The notes under the pieces were generated by a model, which was not told the origin of the DNA, did no database searches, and saw only the letters and a program-made list of their open reading frames with translations. The translations under genes and the position numbers were made by a program. Of a DNA stretch of 64,000 bases, positions 53,250 to 62,703 are shown in pieces. Position 1 is the stretch's first letter; each line of letters opens with the position of its first letter. Source of the stretch: Agriterribacter humi (lineage in GTDB: Bacteria; Bacteroidota; Bacteroidia; Chitinophagales; Chitinophagaceae); assembly GCF_009192765.1 (NCBI RefSeq), contig NZ_VOHQ01000010.1:159520-223519 (forward strand), read 5' to 3'.

Positions 53250-53363
53250 TTAAGTTTTAACCAATTCTGTATTTACTGCTTTAAAAGCATTTTGCCTTGC
53301 CTGTTCAATGGTAAGACCGATGCTGTCAAGTAGCTGGTTGTATTTATTTGAAGCTGGCTTCAT
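53250..53363 (-). pseudogene. DUF1016/YhcG-type nuclease, N-terminal fragment
   Basis: 37 codons: MKPASNKYNQLLDSIGLTIE, then QARQNAFKAVNTELVKT and a stop. This is the beginning of DUF1016_N (RhsG/YhcG-type PDDEXK nuclease) proteins, where intact members continue with a xYWxIGxxI helix. The nuclease domain is absent and the neighbouring gene starts shortly after on the left. A relic of a mobile-type gene. Confidence 0.6.
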
Positions 53364-53449
53364 GTTTTTTATTGACCTGTAATTTTTTTTGTACTTTCCC
53401 GCTAAACTTAAAGTTTATTAAACTGTATCCGCGGTTATGCAGCAAAAAC

Positions 53450-54130
53450 TTAGCCGTTGTTCCGGCTTTCGTTATCACTTTCGGGAACCGGAGCGCCGCT
53501 TGCTGCCTGAACGGTGTTGCACCATGCAGATTTCGCTCCTCTTATTAAAGCATTATCATATTCCGCGTTTGTATTCATAGTATAAATGGCTTTGGGAAGA
53601 TCATCGAGCAGCTCACTGATCTGCGATATATCCTTTTTATTTAGTGTCTCTAATAAACAAAGTGATTTTTGCGCCCACATGCCGCTTTCATACGCTTCAA
53701 CAGAATATAAAGTGTACCCCAGCATTAGTGCTATCGTTCGCCAGTCCTGTATTTCTTTCAGCGGTTTTTTTGATTTTTTTTCAAGCAGCATTATCCAACT
53801 GGCCAGCGCAAAAGAAGTTGTACTGCACAAAAAATCCTCCAGCTTTTCCTTATCGCCCGAAATGCCCGCGGTTGTGCGCTTAGAAGCATTGCTGAAGAGT
53901 TTATCTTCATTTATAATTTGTGCTTTAACTACAAAAACTCTTAAAGTAGCGATCAATGCTGCAATGTCTGATTTTACTTTTTGCGTAGCCTGGAAATCAC
54001 TGCTGGCTAATGTACGGGACAGTGTATCCTGCTTTTTGAGCGTATACAAGCTAACGCATATGGCAATGGCGGCGATAACAGCAGCAATAAAATTTGAATT
54101 GTTTATAAGCCAGTTAAGAATATCCATCAT
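53450..54130 (-). CDS. Membrane-anchored helical protein, unknown function
   Basis: 226 residues. One TM helix near the N-terminus (FIAAVIAAIAICVSLYTLKK) followed by a long helical cytoplasmic part (SRTLASSDFQATQKVKSDIA, WIMLLEKKSKKPLKEIQDWR). Two adjacent ATGs (54130, 54127) could start it. The layout (short TM plus helical body) resembles DUF4760-like proteins, but I would not assign it. Confidence 0.6.
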   Translation of the reverse strand: MMDILNWLINNSNFIAAVIAAIAICVSLYTLKKQDTLSRTLASSDFQATQKVKSDIAALIATLRVFVVKAQIINEDKLFSNASKRTTAGISGDKEKLEDFLCSTTSFALASWIMLLEKKSKKPLKEIQDWRTIALMLGYTLYSVEAYESGMWAQKSLCLLETLNKKDISQISELLDDLPKAIYTMNTNAEYDNALIRGAKSAWCNTVQAASGAPVPESDNESRNNG

Positions 54131-54262
54131 ATTAATGGTTTAAAACCCATTGAAAATATTATTCATAAACCATTGCATAGGATAGAAAATGAAAGAACAA
54201 AATATTGGGGTGGTTTGCAACGGGCTACAGGATGGTTACCAAACCTGGATGCCGGCATGGTA

Positions 54263-55606
54263 TCATTTCGAAGGTTTTACCCCTACTCCTTTCATCACCT
54301 GCTTTACAGCGCCCTGTATCCTTTCTTCCACATTGTCTGCAAAGGGACCCGGCAGTACATAGTAGATCATGCTGCTGTTGGCTTCATAGCCGCCTTCGCC
54401 CAATATTCTTTTAGTGGGAATATAACACATCACTTCATTGCTGTACCCGCCTACAAATAAATTTTCTTTTTTAAAGGTTTGCTTGGCCCATAGGGCGTAA
54501 TCCACCACCACTTCTCCCGCCATGGCTAAAATAGTAAGGTCTTTGCCGAAGCGTATACACTGAACAGGATAATTGTATTTGCTTACATCCCATCCTTTGT
54601 TATAAGCCTGCAACATCAGCTTCGCTCTTCTTTGCACATATTCATCACCGGTTACCATATCATTTTGGTACAGTTGCAAATCAAAAGGAAGGAATTCCAA
54701 TTCCACCGTTTCATAACGGGTAGTGATAGGCGCACGAACCGGTTGCAATGTTCCTGTGAGCACTTTTTGTACCGATTCGGCCAGTGATTTTCCATGCTGC
54801 ATGGCGTGTTCTACTGTACCCCGCGGATTGGGATTGATATCGCCGCAACAACCCTGGAAAAACAAAGCCGTAATACCGGGATACATTTTTTCCAGTTCAA
54901 TTTGCGCATAACCTGCATAATCGCCGTTCACTTCGGTGTAATCGCCGGGTAACGTTGTATTGTGACAGGCATAACCAAACAATACAGCTTTCAGCTCACC
55001 GCCGGGTGTAGCAATTTTAAGTACAGGCACATCGTGATCCACGGGACGGATTGTTAATTTAGGGTCGCGCCTGTTGAAGGCAAAGTCTGCTTCCCCGTGC
55101 CCGCTCCATACCTGCATGGGCGCAAGACCGGCCATCGCCATATCTACGGCCGCTATAATATCTTCCACCAGTTGCCGGGTGTATTTGTATACCGTTTGCA
55201 TATCATCGGGCTTGTAATAAAACATACCGGCTGCCGGCCAAACCATGGGAGCCGAATGGGTATGCGATGAATTCAATAATAATTGTGAACGCTGGATGCC
55301 GTATTTATCGCTCAGCCTTTTAGCGATATCCACCGATATTTCGTGCGACAAGCCAAGCAGATCCGTTGTAACGATCACTACCCTGCTGGTGGGGGATTCC
55401 TCAAAAACAAGCGCCTTGGCCCAAAGATCGTGCGCAATGCCGGTGGCGGGTTTTAACCTGGCGGGGTTGGCGTAACCATTTAACCAGGCATCTCCCTGCG
55501 GCGTAATGGCTTTGCGGCCAATACCCACTTTCATATCACCGGCCCACAACTTAGCCGTTATTAATATAAAGGCCACGGTAAGTATAGGGATGAGTATTTT
55601 TTTCAT
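54263..55606 (-). CDS. Neutral/alkaline ceramidase-like hydrolase
   Basis: 447 residues with a signal peptide (MKKILIPILTVAFILITAKL, to about 22). VGIGRKAITPQGDAWLNGYA at the start, LLNSSHTHSAPM with the zinc His residues and FFQGCCGDINPNPRG are the hallmark blocks of the ceramidase N-terminal domain family. Classical ceramidases add an Ig-like C-terminal domain, which is missing here, so the substrate may be another amide or ester. It belongs to the minus-strand block that also holds the DegT-type enzyme and the dehydrogenase. Confidence 0.87.
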   Translation of the reverse strand: MKKILIPILTVAFILITAKLWAGDMKVGIGRKAITPQGDAWLNGYANPARLKPATGIAHDLWAKALVFEESPTSRVVIVTTDLLGLSHEISVDIAKRLSDKYGIQRSQLLLNSSHTHSAPMVWPAAGMFYYKPDDMQTVYKYTRQLVEDIIAAVDMAMAGLAPMQVWSGHGEADFAFNRRDPKLTIRPVDHDVPVLKIATPGGELKAVLFGYACHNTTLPGDYTEVNGDYAGYAQIELEKMYPGITALFFQGCCGDINPNPRGTVEHAMQHGKSLAESVQKVLTGTLQPVRAPITTRYETVELEFLPFDLQLYQNDMVTGDEYVQRRAKLMLQAYNKGWDVSKYNYPVQCIRFGKDLTILAMAGEVVVDYALWAKQTFKKENLFVGGYSNEVMCYIPTKRILGEGGYEANSSMIYYVLPGPFADNVEERIQGAVKQVMKGVGVKPSK

Positions 55607-55715
55607 GCGCGCATTTTTTATTAAATCTAATCAAAATTCCTTTTACTGTCGTTTGTCATTCCTACGAAGGAGGACTACCGGCGGGCAGGCTGGTAATGAT
55701 AACAGTAGTAGAAAT

Positions 55716-55769
55716 GTTGAGCATTTAAAACAAAGCCAAAGCAACAACCCACTGCCTGTCACCCTGACG
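55716..55769. repeat. 54-bp direct repeat, copy 1
   Basis: Begins GTTGAGCATTTAAAACAAAG and ends CCTGTCACCCTGACG-like bases; identical over 54 bases to 55901-55954. Directly after copy 1 comes GCTTGCCTACCGACAAGC, an imperfect palindrome that is missing after copy 2. Confidence 0.8.
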
Positions 55770-55900
55770 CAGCTTGCCTACCGACAAGCAGGGAAGGGTC
55801 TGGATCGGTTCAACCATCGCAGATGGTCCGTTCCTCACCATGACAATACAGAGAGGTACAGATGCTTCCTGCGTCAGCATGATAAAACAGCAGTAAAGCC

Positions 55901-55954
55901 GTTGAGCATTTAAAACAAAGCCAAAGCAACAACCCACTGCCTGTCACCCTGACG
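55901..55954. repeat. 54-bp direct repeat, copy 2
   Basis: Second copy of the repeat at 55716. Here the sequence continues AAGGAAGGGTCT directly, without the palindromic insert. Together with the CT-rich run at 55984-56025 these repeats fill the 408-base gap before the DegT-type gene. Confidence 0.8.
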
Positions 55955-56014
55955 AAGGAAGGGTCTGTAATGACTACCGACCATTCACTTTTCACCTCTC
56001 ACCACTCACAACCC

Positions 56015-57364
56015 TCACCCCTTACCCAACGCCGCCGCGTTCTTTTGTATTTTACGGATAGCCGCGGCAATCTGATCCATATCCGTTTTACTGCCCAGCA
56101 ACATGTTCTGGAAAAACCATATCGCCTGTTCGGTGCTCAGTATATCGTTTTGCGGACATTGATTGCGCGCTAACCATTCCTGCATGGTTTTTTCACCGTA
56201 TATTTTAAGATAGTGTTTGTTTTTGGCGAGACCGGTAACATAGCTGTCTTTGTTGATCATGCCATAACCTCCGGAGCAGGGAATACCTTCGGCACTCAAT
56301 GCTTCGAGGAATTTTGCACGGCTTAAGCCCGCGAAATGCTCTTTATTATAGCGGAACATATACAGGTGATAAGCACTTGCGGTAGTGCCTTCATACAATT
56401 TAGCCGGGGTGATGCCCGGAATATCATTCAATAATTTGCTGAGGTAATCAGCGTTTTCCGTTCTGCGTTTCGACTGCTCCACAAGACGCGTCATCTGCGC
56501 CAGCAAAATACTGCCCTGGAATTCGGTAAGCCGCATATTGGTTCCGCGGGTACCCACGCCCGGGTTGTATGCGGCGCGCTGGCCTCCCTGCCCCTGGTTA
56601 TGAAAAGAATAGCAGGTTTTGGCAAATGACGCATCATTGGTAACAATAGCCCCGCCTTCTGCACAGTTTAAATTCTTCGACGACTGAAAGCTAAAGCCGC
56701 CCGCCAATCCGTAAGTACCCACTTTCTTTCCGCGCCATTCTGCCAGGTGCGCCTGGCAGGCATCTTCTATTACAGGAATTTTTTTTCGGTCAGCAATCTC
56801 CATGATCATGTCTATGTTGGCAGGTGAACCGCCGATATGAACGGGCATGATGATCTTAGTTTGAGCGGTGATGGCGGCTTCAATTTTACCGGCATCAACC
56901 TGGAAGCTTTCTATATCGGTATCTACAAATACAGGCAGCGCATAATTGAGCACCACCACATTGTAGGTGGCAATAAATGTATACACGGGAATGATCACTT
57001 CATCGCCGGGGCCAATATCAAGGGCGCCCAGCATGGTATACAATGCGCTGGTGCCGCTCGACACGCCAAGACAATGCTTTGCGCCTAACTGTTTCGCATA
57101 TGCGCTTTCAAAAGCCGGCATCACATTGCCATCTAACCGTCCCCATTTTTTACTTTTCAGCACATCCATCAGTCCCTTTTCTTCGGGTTGGCCGTATACC
57201 GGCCAACCCGGGAATGCCGGGGGAAATGTTTTTGTGCCTCCCAAAAGCGCGGGCTTTGCATTGCCTGCACGTGCAGATGCAATATGCGGCGCTCCAATGG
57301 CCAACCCCGCTCCCGCCATAGAAAGGGTATTGATAAATTTCCGGCGGTTAAAGTTGCTTTGCAT
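56015..57364 (-). CDS. Tat-exported DegT/DnrJ/EryC1-type PLP enzyme
   Basis: 449 residues. It opens MQSNFNRRKFINTLSMAGAG, a twin-arginine signal (RRKF) with a hydrophobic stretch to about 32. The body is a complete DegT/DnrJ/EryC1/StrS-type aminotransferase: GVSSGTSALYTMLGALDIGPGDEVI, VIEDACQAHLAEW and SFQSSKNLNCAEGGAI with the PLP lysine K230. Members normally act in the cytoplasm on nucleotide sugars; the Tat signal is unusual and points to a periplasmic sugar. It is 108 bases downstream of the dehydrogenase-type gene. Confidence 0.88.
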   Translation of the reverse strand: MQSNFNRRKFINTLSMAGAGLAIGAPHIASARAGNAKPALLGGTKTFPPAFPGWPVYGQPEEKGLMDVLKSKKWGRLDGNVMPAFESAYAKQLGAKHCLGVSSGTSALYTMLGALDIGPGDEVIIPVYTFIATYNVVVLNYALPVFVDTDIESFQVDAGKIEAAITAQTKIIMPVHIGGSPANIDMIMEIADRKKIPVIEDACQAHLAEWRGKKVGTYGLAGGFSFQSSKNLNCAEGGAIVTNDASFAKTCYSFHNQGQGGQRAAYNPGVGTRGTNMRLTEFQGSILLAQMTRLVEQSKRRTENADYLSKLLNDIPGITPAKLYEGTTASAYHLYMFRYNKEHFAGLSRAKFLEALSAEGIPCSGGYGMINKDSYVTGLAKNKHYLKIYGEKTMQEWLARNQCPQNDILSTEQAIWFFQNMLLGSKTDMDQIAAAIRKIQKNAAALGKG

Positions 57365-57421
57365 GCGTATAGATTTAAAATGTATTATTTAATAAACTGG
57401 GGGGTTGAAGCCTCACCCCAA

Positions 57422-57443
57422 CCCCTCTCCGCCCGGAGAGGGG
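57422..57443. terminator. Strong GC hairpin between dehydrogenase and DegT-type genes
   Basis: CCCCTCTCCG and CGGAGAGGGG form a perfect 10-bp stem with a two-base loop. Related CACCCCAACCCCTCTCC words are common between genes in this phylum. No T-run follows, so it may be a repeat-type hairpin or RNA-stabilising structure rather than a classical terminator. Confidence 0.5.
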
Positions 57444-57472
57444 CTAATAGATTTACACTAGTCAGCATATCC

Positions 57473-60349
57473 CTATTTACCCGCCAGTAAATACCCTGCT
57501 ACATCTGCCAGTTCCTGTTCCGATATGCCGGCAACAGCGGGTTCCGGCATGAGGCTTTTGTTTTGCTTTTGCCTTGAGCTGATCTTATCCGTTGCAATGG
57601 TATGTTGCTGCCCGGCTACATCTTTTACAATTACAGCCTGTTTATTTTCACTGATCAAAAAGCCAAAAAAGGAACCCCCATCTTTTGTATTGATGAGCCA
57701 GGGTTCATAACCCAATAGTATAGCCGCACTGGGATGAATGATGGCATCGAGCAAACCGGTCTTATCAAACTTTTTTCCAATGCTGGTTAATTCCGGCCCA
57801 ATGCTGCTACCGGTTTGCCCAACCTTATGACAGGAAGCACAATGGCTGGCGAAAACGGATTTTCCATTTTTTTCATCGCCCTTTATGCCGGCAATATCAG
57901 TTATGGAATAATTTTTTTGCACGCCGGCCTGCTTAAAATACTTCCCTGCCTGCACCCTTACTGTTAGGTCGGGGTTTTTGAAAATGCTTTCTTCCATAGC
58001 AGGGACCAGTTCTTTTGGAAATTTATTTTCCGAAGCAAGACCAATCAATAGCTGGCCGCCTAATGAATCTTTTGCCATTTGCTCCAGCCGCCCTTTTCTT
58101 GCGCCTAATGAAAGGTGTTCATCCTGCACAGCCAGCAATCTTGCTTTCATGGCAGCCAATTTCCGTTCATAACCGGTATTGATTTTCAATTTCTTCCAGT
58201 CTAACAACGCATACCAATCGTTGCCCTGGCGGAAGGAAAGCCAGTAGGAAGCCTGTTCGGCCACATCGGGTAACTTATTTTTGCTTAGCGTCAGCATGGT
58301 TTCAGCCGCCCCTTTATCTTTTATAAACGCAATGGCGGTAACAGCAGCCCTTCTTTCCTTAGCATCAAGCGCTGCATCACCGGCACGCAGCAAAAGATCG
58401 GGCAAAGCCACTGCCGGGTGCAAACGCCAGGCAAACATGCTCATTTTTTTATCCCACTCAGCAGGCGTTTTATCATTTGCCAGCAATTGTTTTATTTCGG
58501 GATATATTTCTGCTTCATGCCCGGCCATTGCTGCGGCCACAGCATTCAGGTACCAGCGGTCTTCGCCGTCAAACTGCCCGGCCAGTTCCATTAACACGGG
58601 TTTGGTTTTTTCAAAAGGCAGATCCCGCAGCGCAATGGCAATTTCCCTGCGCACAAATGCCGAAGGATCTTTTTGCAATTGCACGGCATAGGGCATTATA
58701 TCGGGAACGGCTACACGCAAAGCACGGAAAGCCGTAGCCCTGGTCATTTCATTATCGCTTTTTAATAGGGCTGCGGTTGCCGTTACGCCTTTTTGTCCCA
58801 ATTGTGCCAACAACCATATCGCCCTTGCCTGTATATATGGATTTTCATCTTTTAATAATTGACTAACAGGTTCAACAACCCCTTCGCCCTGCTGCTTCAA
58901 TTGCTGAAACCCAAGGTGGCGCACATTGATAGCCGGATTGCGGAGTGCTGCTATTTGTCCTTCGGTTGTCCCAAGATCAATTTTCGGGGAACGGAGTGTT
59001 TTGTTTTTAGGCGTTACGCGATAAATTCTTCCGAAACCTTTTTTATCCTGCATCTGGTGTCCGCCCACAACCGGGTCGTACCAATCCGCTATATATATCG
59101 CACCATCTGTTCCTATAGCCACATCGCTGGGACGGAACCATTTTTCTTTATGCGTATTGGCGGCACTGTCGTTCCATACATACAATGCATTATCCCCGCT
59201 TAAAGAGGTGATGAAGTTCTTTCTTTCGCCGGGCACCAGCCCCGATTTTTCCTGGTGCGGATGATAACCGAAGATGACATTCCTTCCTGCATCGGCGCTT
59301 AATAACAGTCCGCGGTATTTTTCTCCCAGCGCATCGCCTTCATTTAATACCACACCTGTAGGCGCTCCTGCCCCGCTCCGGTCGCCCACGGGCATTACGC
59401 CGGGATCTTCCTGGTGCCAGTGTGCTGTAAATATCTCCTGGTCGGGCCGCTGATCGGCCTGCCAGGTTCTTGTTCCGTCTGTACTGAAGTAGCCGGCATT
59501 TCCGCCTTCGGCCAGCCACGATACACGGCAGGCCGCCACTTCATCGTCATTATCGTTCTGCCAGAAATTGCCATACGAATCGGCAGTGAGTTCATACGCA
59601 TTCCTGAAATTATGCCCCATTACTTTTAATCCTGTACCATCCGGATGAATACGCAGGGCCAATCCCCCAACCCATACTTTTCCGTCATCACTTTTTAAAT
59701 TGCCTTCATTTTTGGTATTATAGGGCGTTCCGCCTGTATATATACTGCCCGAACGCAGGCTCCACCCACTTTTATCGGTTACCATATGCGGACCTGCATT
59801 GCCCGTATTGAAATACCAGTTGCCATCGGCGCCGGCCAATACCGCATGCAGCGAATGATCGTGATCCTTTCCGCCAAAACCAGTCAGAAAAATTTCTTTT
59901 TTATCGGGCTTGTCATCACCATCTTCATCGGTATATATAATAATACTGGGAGCACATGAAACGACCACCTTATTCCCCATTACGGCTATGCCTAAGGGTG
60001 ATACAAGGCTGGTATCCTGCACAAATAATTTTGAAGAATCGGCAACACCATCGTTATCGGTATCTTCCAGTATCATTACCCTGTCGCCTTTAGGATGATG
60101 AAAGAATGCAGTGGAATCGTTATTGAAATTGCGGTAGTTCACCGCTTCGGTTACCCACACTCTGCCACGTGCATCTATATCCATATTGGTGGGATTATAG
60201 AACATAGGTGTTTCAGCCCATAGGGTAACTTCCAGGTCGTCAGGAAGATAAAAGGGGAGATCGGTTCTGGCTTTTTGGTTTGATGGCTGGCAGGCCGTAA
60301 AAAAAAGAATACAAAAGCAAATGCCTGTAAAAGCGCGGGTTGATTTCAT
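57473..60349 (-). CDS. PVC-type dehydrogenase/HEAT/cytochrome c lipoprotein
   Basis: 958 residues with a lipoprotein signal (CFCILFFTACQPS, Cys at 20). Domain order: a six-bladed membrane-bound-dehydrogenase propeller (about 35-430, e.g. FYNPTNMDIDARGRVWVTEA, GDGNWYFNTGN-like blocks, AIYIADWYDPVVGG), HEAT repeats (450-720) and a cytochrome c domain with C837-A-S-C840-H841 and axial Met 934 in SLMPEP. Such proteins of Planctomycetes and Bacteroidota are thought to oxidise sugars at the outer surface and pass electrons to the haem. The head of the cluster with the DegT-type and isomerase-type genes. Confidence 0.9.
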   Translation of the reverse strand: MKSTRAFTGICFCILFFTACQPSNQKARTDLPFYLPDDLEVTLWAETPMFYNPTNMDIDARGRVWVTEAVNYRNFNNDSTAFFHHPKGDRVMILEDTDNDGVADSSKLFVQDTSLVSPLGIAVMGNKVVVSCAPSIIIYTDEDGDDKPDKKEIFLTGFGGKDHDHSLHAVLAGADGNWYFNTGNAGPHMVTDKSGWSLRSGSIYTGGTPYNTKNEGNLKSDDGKVWVGGLALRIHPDGTGLKVMGHNFRNAYELTADSYGNFWQNDNDDEVAACRVSWLAEGGNAGYFSTDGTRTWQADQRPDQEIFTAHWHQEDPGVMPVGDRSGAGAPTGVVLNEGDALGEKYRGLLLSADAGRNVIFGYHPHQEKSGLVPGERKNFITSLSGDNALYVWNDSAANTHKEKWFRPSDVAIGTDGAIYIADWYDPVVGGHQMQDKKGFGRIYRVTPKNKTLRSPKIDLGTTEGQIAALRNPAINVRHLGFQQLKQQGEGVVEPVSQLLKDENPYIQARAIWLLAQLGQKGVTATAALLKSDNEMTRATAFRALRVAVPDIMPYAVQLQKDPSAFVRREIAIALRDLPFEKTKPVLMELAGQFDGEDRWYLNAVAAAMAGHEAEIYPEIKQLLANDKTPAEWDKKMSMFAWRLHPAVALPDLLLRAGDAALDAKERRAAVTAIAFIKDKGAAETMLTLSKNKLPDVAEQASYWLSFRQGNDWYALLDWKKLKINTGYERKLAAMKARLLAVQDEHLSLGARKGRLEQMAKDSLGGQLLIGLASENKFPKELVPAMEESIFKNPDLTVRVQAGKYFKQAGVQKNYSITDIAGIKGDEKNGKSVFASHCASCHKVGQTGSSIGPELTSIGKKFDKTGLLDAIIHPSAAILLGYEPWLINTKDGGSFFGFLISENKQAVIVKDVAGQQHTIATDKISSRQKQNKSLMPEPAVAGISEQELADVAGYLLAGK

Positions 60350-60453
60350 CCGTATATTTTTTATTTTTTTAATGGTGGGTTAGCCTGTCCGTTAAAAGAG
60401 GGAACACTCCGCATATGCATATCCCTGTGTGTAAAGCATTTACCATGCTCCAT

Positions 60454-61326
60454 TCATTTATTAAACAATTTTTGTAAGTAGGCAAGATTGTGACGGTAAC
60501 TTTCAACTGTATCGCCGCCTTTGGGTATGGCGCCTTCTATCTGCATCCAGCCATTACCCTTATATCCTGTTTGATAAATGGCTTCGCTTACGCCTTTCCA
60601 GTTTACCGTTCCTTTATCCAATAAAAATCCGTTTTCTTTCATATGCAGCTCACATACCAGATCTTTTCCCAGCTTTTTAAATTCAGCAATAGGGTCGTGA
60701 CCCGCATCGGCCGTATTGCGGAAATCGAAATACACTTTCAGGTTTTTTGATCCCACCTTGTCAATGATCTCCATATGTTCTTTTGCGTCAAGGTAAGATT
60801 CAATGCCAAGGACAATACCTTTGGCCTCTGCATAAGGCATTAATGCCCGCAAATGTTTAATGGCCGCTGCTTTCCTGGCATCATCATTACGCAGGTCGCT
60901 GGCATTAAAAAAGGCCAGCAGCAAAACCTTTACCTTAAGATTTTTGGCCGCATCAATGGAACCCTTTACCCATTCCTGTACCCGGTCATCGGAATGAAAC
61001 GGCACCCGGTTATATATACCCATTGCCAAACTCGAAATAGCAATTCCGGTTTGAGCCGAAGTTTTAAGATAAGCGTCCTGAATTTCTTTTTGCCTGATGT
61101 GCAGGTTGTTTTCCACACTGCCCATATCTACCATAATGCCTTCCAGGCCAATGGTTTTAGCTACTTCAAAAGCACCGATATTGCTTCCTTTTCCTATAGA
61201 CCAGTCGCAGGCTCCGATTTTAAAACGGCCCGCACCATCAGCCGCCATCAACGTTTTAAAAACACCCGTTTGCAGCAATGAAGTAAGTACCAAAGATTTT
61301 TTTAACAGCAATCGTCTTGTTATCAT
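60454..61326 (-). CDS. Tat-type sugar phosphate isomerase/epimerase-like protein
   Basis: 290 residues. MITRRLLLKKSLVLTSLLQT carries RR followed by a hydrophobic stretch, a Tat-like signal ending near MAADG. The rest is a xylose-isomerase-like TIM barrel: IGACDWSIGKGSNIGAFEVA, GIESYLDAKEHMEIIDKVGS, VYFDFRNTADAGHDPIAEFK and LVCELHMKENGFLLDKGTVN with metal-ligand E and H. Likely acts on a periplasmic sugar together with the dehydrogenase and DegT-type enzyme. It is 104 bases upstream of the dehydrogenase gene. Confidence 0.85.
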   Translation of the reverse strand: MITRRLLLKKSLVLTSLLQTGVFKTLMAADGAGRFKIGACDWSIGKGSNIGAFEVAKTIGLEGIMVDMGSVENNLHIRQKEIQDAYLKTSAQTGIAISSLAMGIYNRVPFHSDDRVQEWVKGSIDAAKNLKVKVLLLAFFNASDLRNDDARKAAAIKHLRALMPYAEAKGIVLGIESYLDAKEHMEIIDKVGSKNLKVYFDFRNTADAGHDPIAEFKKLGKDLVCELHMKENGFLLDKGTVNWKGVSEAIYQTGYKGNGWMQIEGAIPKGGDTVESYRHNLAYLQKLFNK

Positions 61327-61395
61327 ACCTGTTTTTTTTGAAAACTAAATATATTGATTTTTTAGGGGTTTTGTAAACTTGCATAAATTTAGATA

Positions 61396-62673
61396 ATGGC
61401 TACTGAAATAAAATGTCCCAATTGCGGTCATCAATTCCCCATGGAAGATGCAGTTTCTGAAGAGTATAAGAAGGAATTACGTGAAAAGATGGCTACTTAT
61501 ATAAAACAAAAAGATGAAGAACTGCTTAAAAAGCAGGAAGCCTTTTTGCGCAAAGAACAAATGCTGTTGCAACAGGTGCAGCAGAAAGAAGCGGAATATG
61601 CCGGTAAGTTAGCCGATGAAAAAGTGAAGATGCAAAAATCGCTTGAGGAGAATATACGGAAAAGCATAAGCGCAGATTTTGAGAACCAATTACAAATGCT
61701 GCAACAAAACAACAGGGATAATGAAACAAAGCTGCAGGAAGCCCGCAATAAAGAACTGGAATACCTTAAAAAAGAACAGGCCCTGAAAACGAGAGAGCAG
61801 GAAATGGAGATTAGTATTCAGCAAACACTATTGACGGAAAGAGAAAAAATTTCAGCAGAAGTAAGAAAACTGGAAGAACAAAAGGGAAGCGCCAAAGAAA
61901 CCGAATACCAGCTAAGGATGAAGGAGATGGAGAAACAATTAGAAGACCAGAAAAAGCTGGTGGATGAAATGAAACGCAAAGCGGAACAGGGCTCCATGCA
62001 AATGCAGGGTGAAGTACAGGAACTGTTGCTGGAAAACCTGCTGAGAGGCAGCTTTCCATTTGATGTTATAATGGAGGTTGGTAAGGGCGCGAGGGGTGCA
62101 GATTGCATTCAAACCATACGCAACCAGTTTGGACAGGAATGCGGTAAGATCATTTATGAAAGCAAAAGAGCACAGCACTTTGCAAACGACTGGATTGAAA
62201 AGCTGAAAGCGGAAATGCGAACACAGGGCGCCGAGGTAGCCGTAATTGTTACCCAGGCCATGCCAAAGGATATGGAACAGTTTGGAGAAAAAAATGGTGT
62301 GTGGATCTGCAGTTTTGCTGAAGTGAGGGCTCTGGCTCATATTTTGCGGGATGGTATCATTAAAATATATAACGCTACACGGTCGCAGGAAAACAAGGGC
62401 GATAAAATGCATTTGCTCTATGATTATTTGACCGGGCAGGAATTCGCTGAACAATGGAAAGCCATAAGGGAAGGATTTCTCTCTATGCGGATGTCCATTC
62501 AAAAAGAAAGAGATGCCATGGAGAAATTATGGAAGGCCAGGGAGAAACACCTGGAAAAAGTATTATTGAATGCCGCACATATACGCGGCTCTATTGAAGG
62601 TATTGCGGGACAGGACTCCATTGACCTCAATTTGCTGGAAGAGGAGGAAAAGGATAATTTATTGGGGGGCTAA
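61396..62673 (+). CDS. DUF2130 protein
   Basis: 425 residues. EIKCPNCGHQFPMEDA gives a zinc-ribbon-like CxxC (C7, C10). A long coiled coil covers about 25-215 (e.g. KKELREKMATYIKQKDEELL, KEMEKQLEDQKKLVDEMKRK). The C-terminal DUF2130 domain follows (ENLLRGSFPFDVIMEVGKGA, CGKIIYESKRAQHFANDWIE), a PD-(D/E)XK-like fold with IIYESK as the E-x-K core. Nuclease activity has been suggested for the family but not shown. Divergent from the isomerase gene across a 69-base gap. Confidence 0.87.
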   Translation: MATEIKCPNCGHQFPMEDAVSEEYKKELREKMATYIKQKDEELLKKQEAFLRKEQMLLQQVQQKEAEYAGKLADEKVKMQKSLEENIRKSISADFENQLQMLQQNNRDNETKLQEARNKELEYLKKEQALKTREQEMEISIQQTLLTEREKISAEVRKLEEQKGSAKETEYQLRMKEMEKQLEDQKKLVDEMKRKAEQGSMQMQGEVQELLLENLLRGSFPFDVIMEVGKGARGADCIQTIRNQFGQECGKIIYESKRAQHFANDWIEKLKAEMRTQGAEVAVIVTQAMPKDMEQFGEKNGVWICSFAEVRALAHILRDGIIKIYNATRSQENKGDKMHLLYDYLTGQEFAEQWKAIREGFLSMRMSIQKERDAMEKLWKAREKHLEKVLLNAAHIRGSIEGIAGQDSIDLNLLEEEEKDNLLGG

Positions 62674-62703
62674 GACGTTATATATTGTCCCCAAGCAAAT
62701 GGA

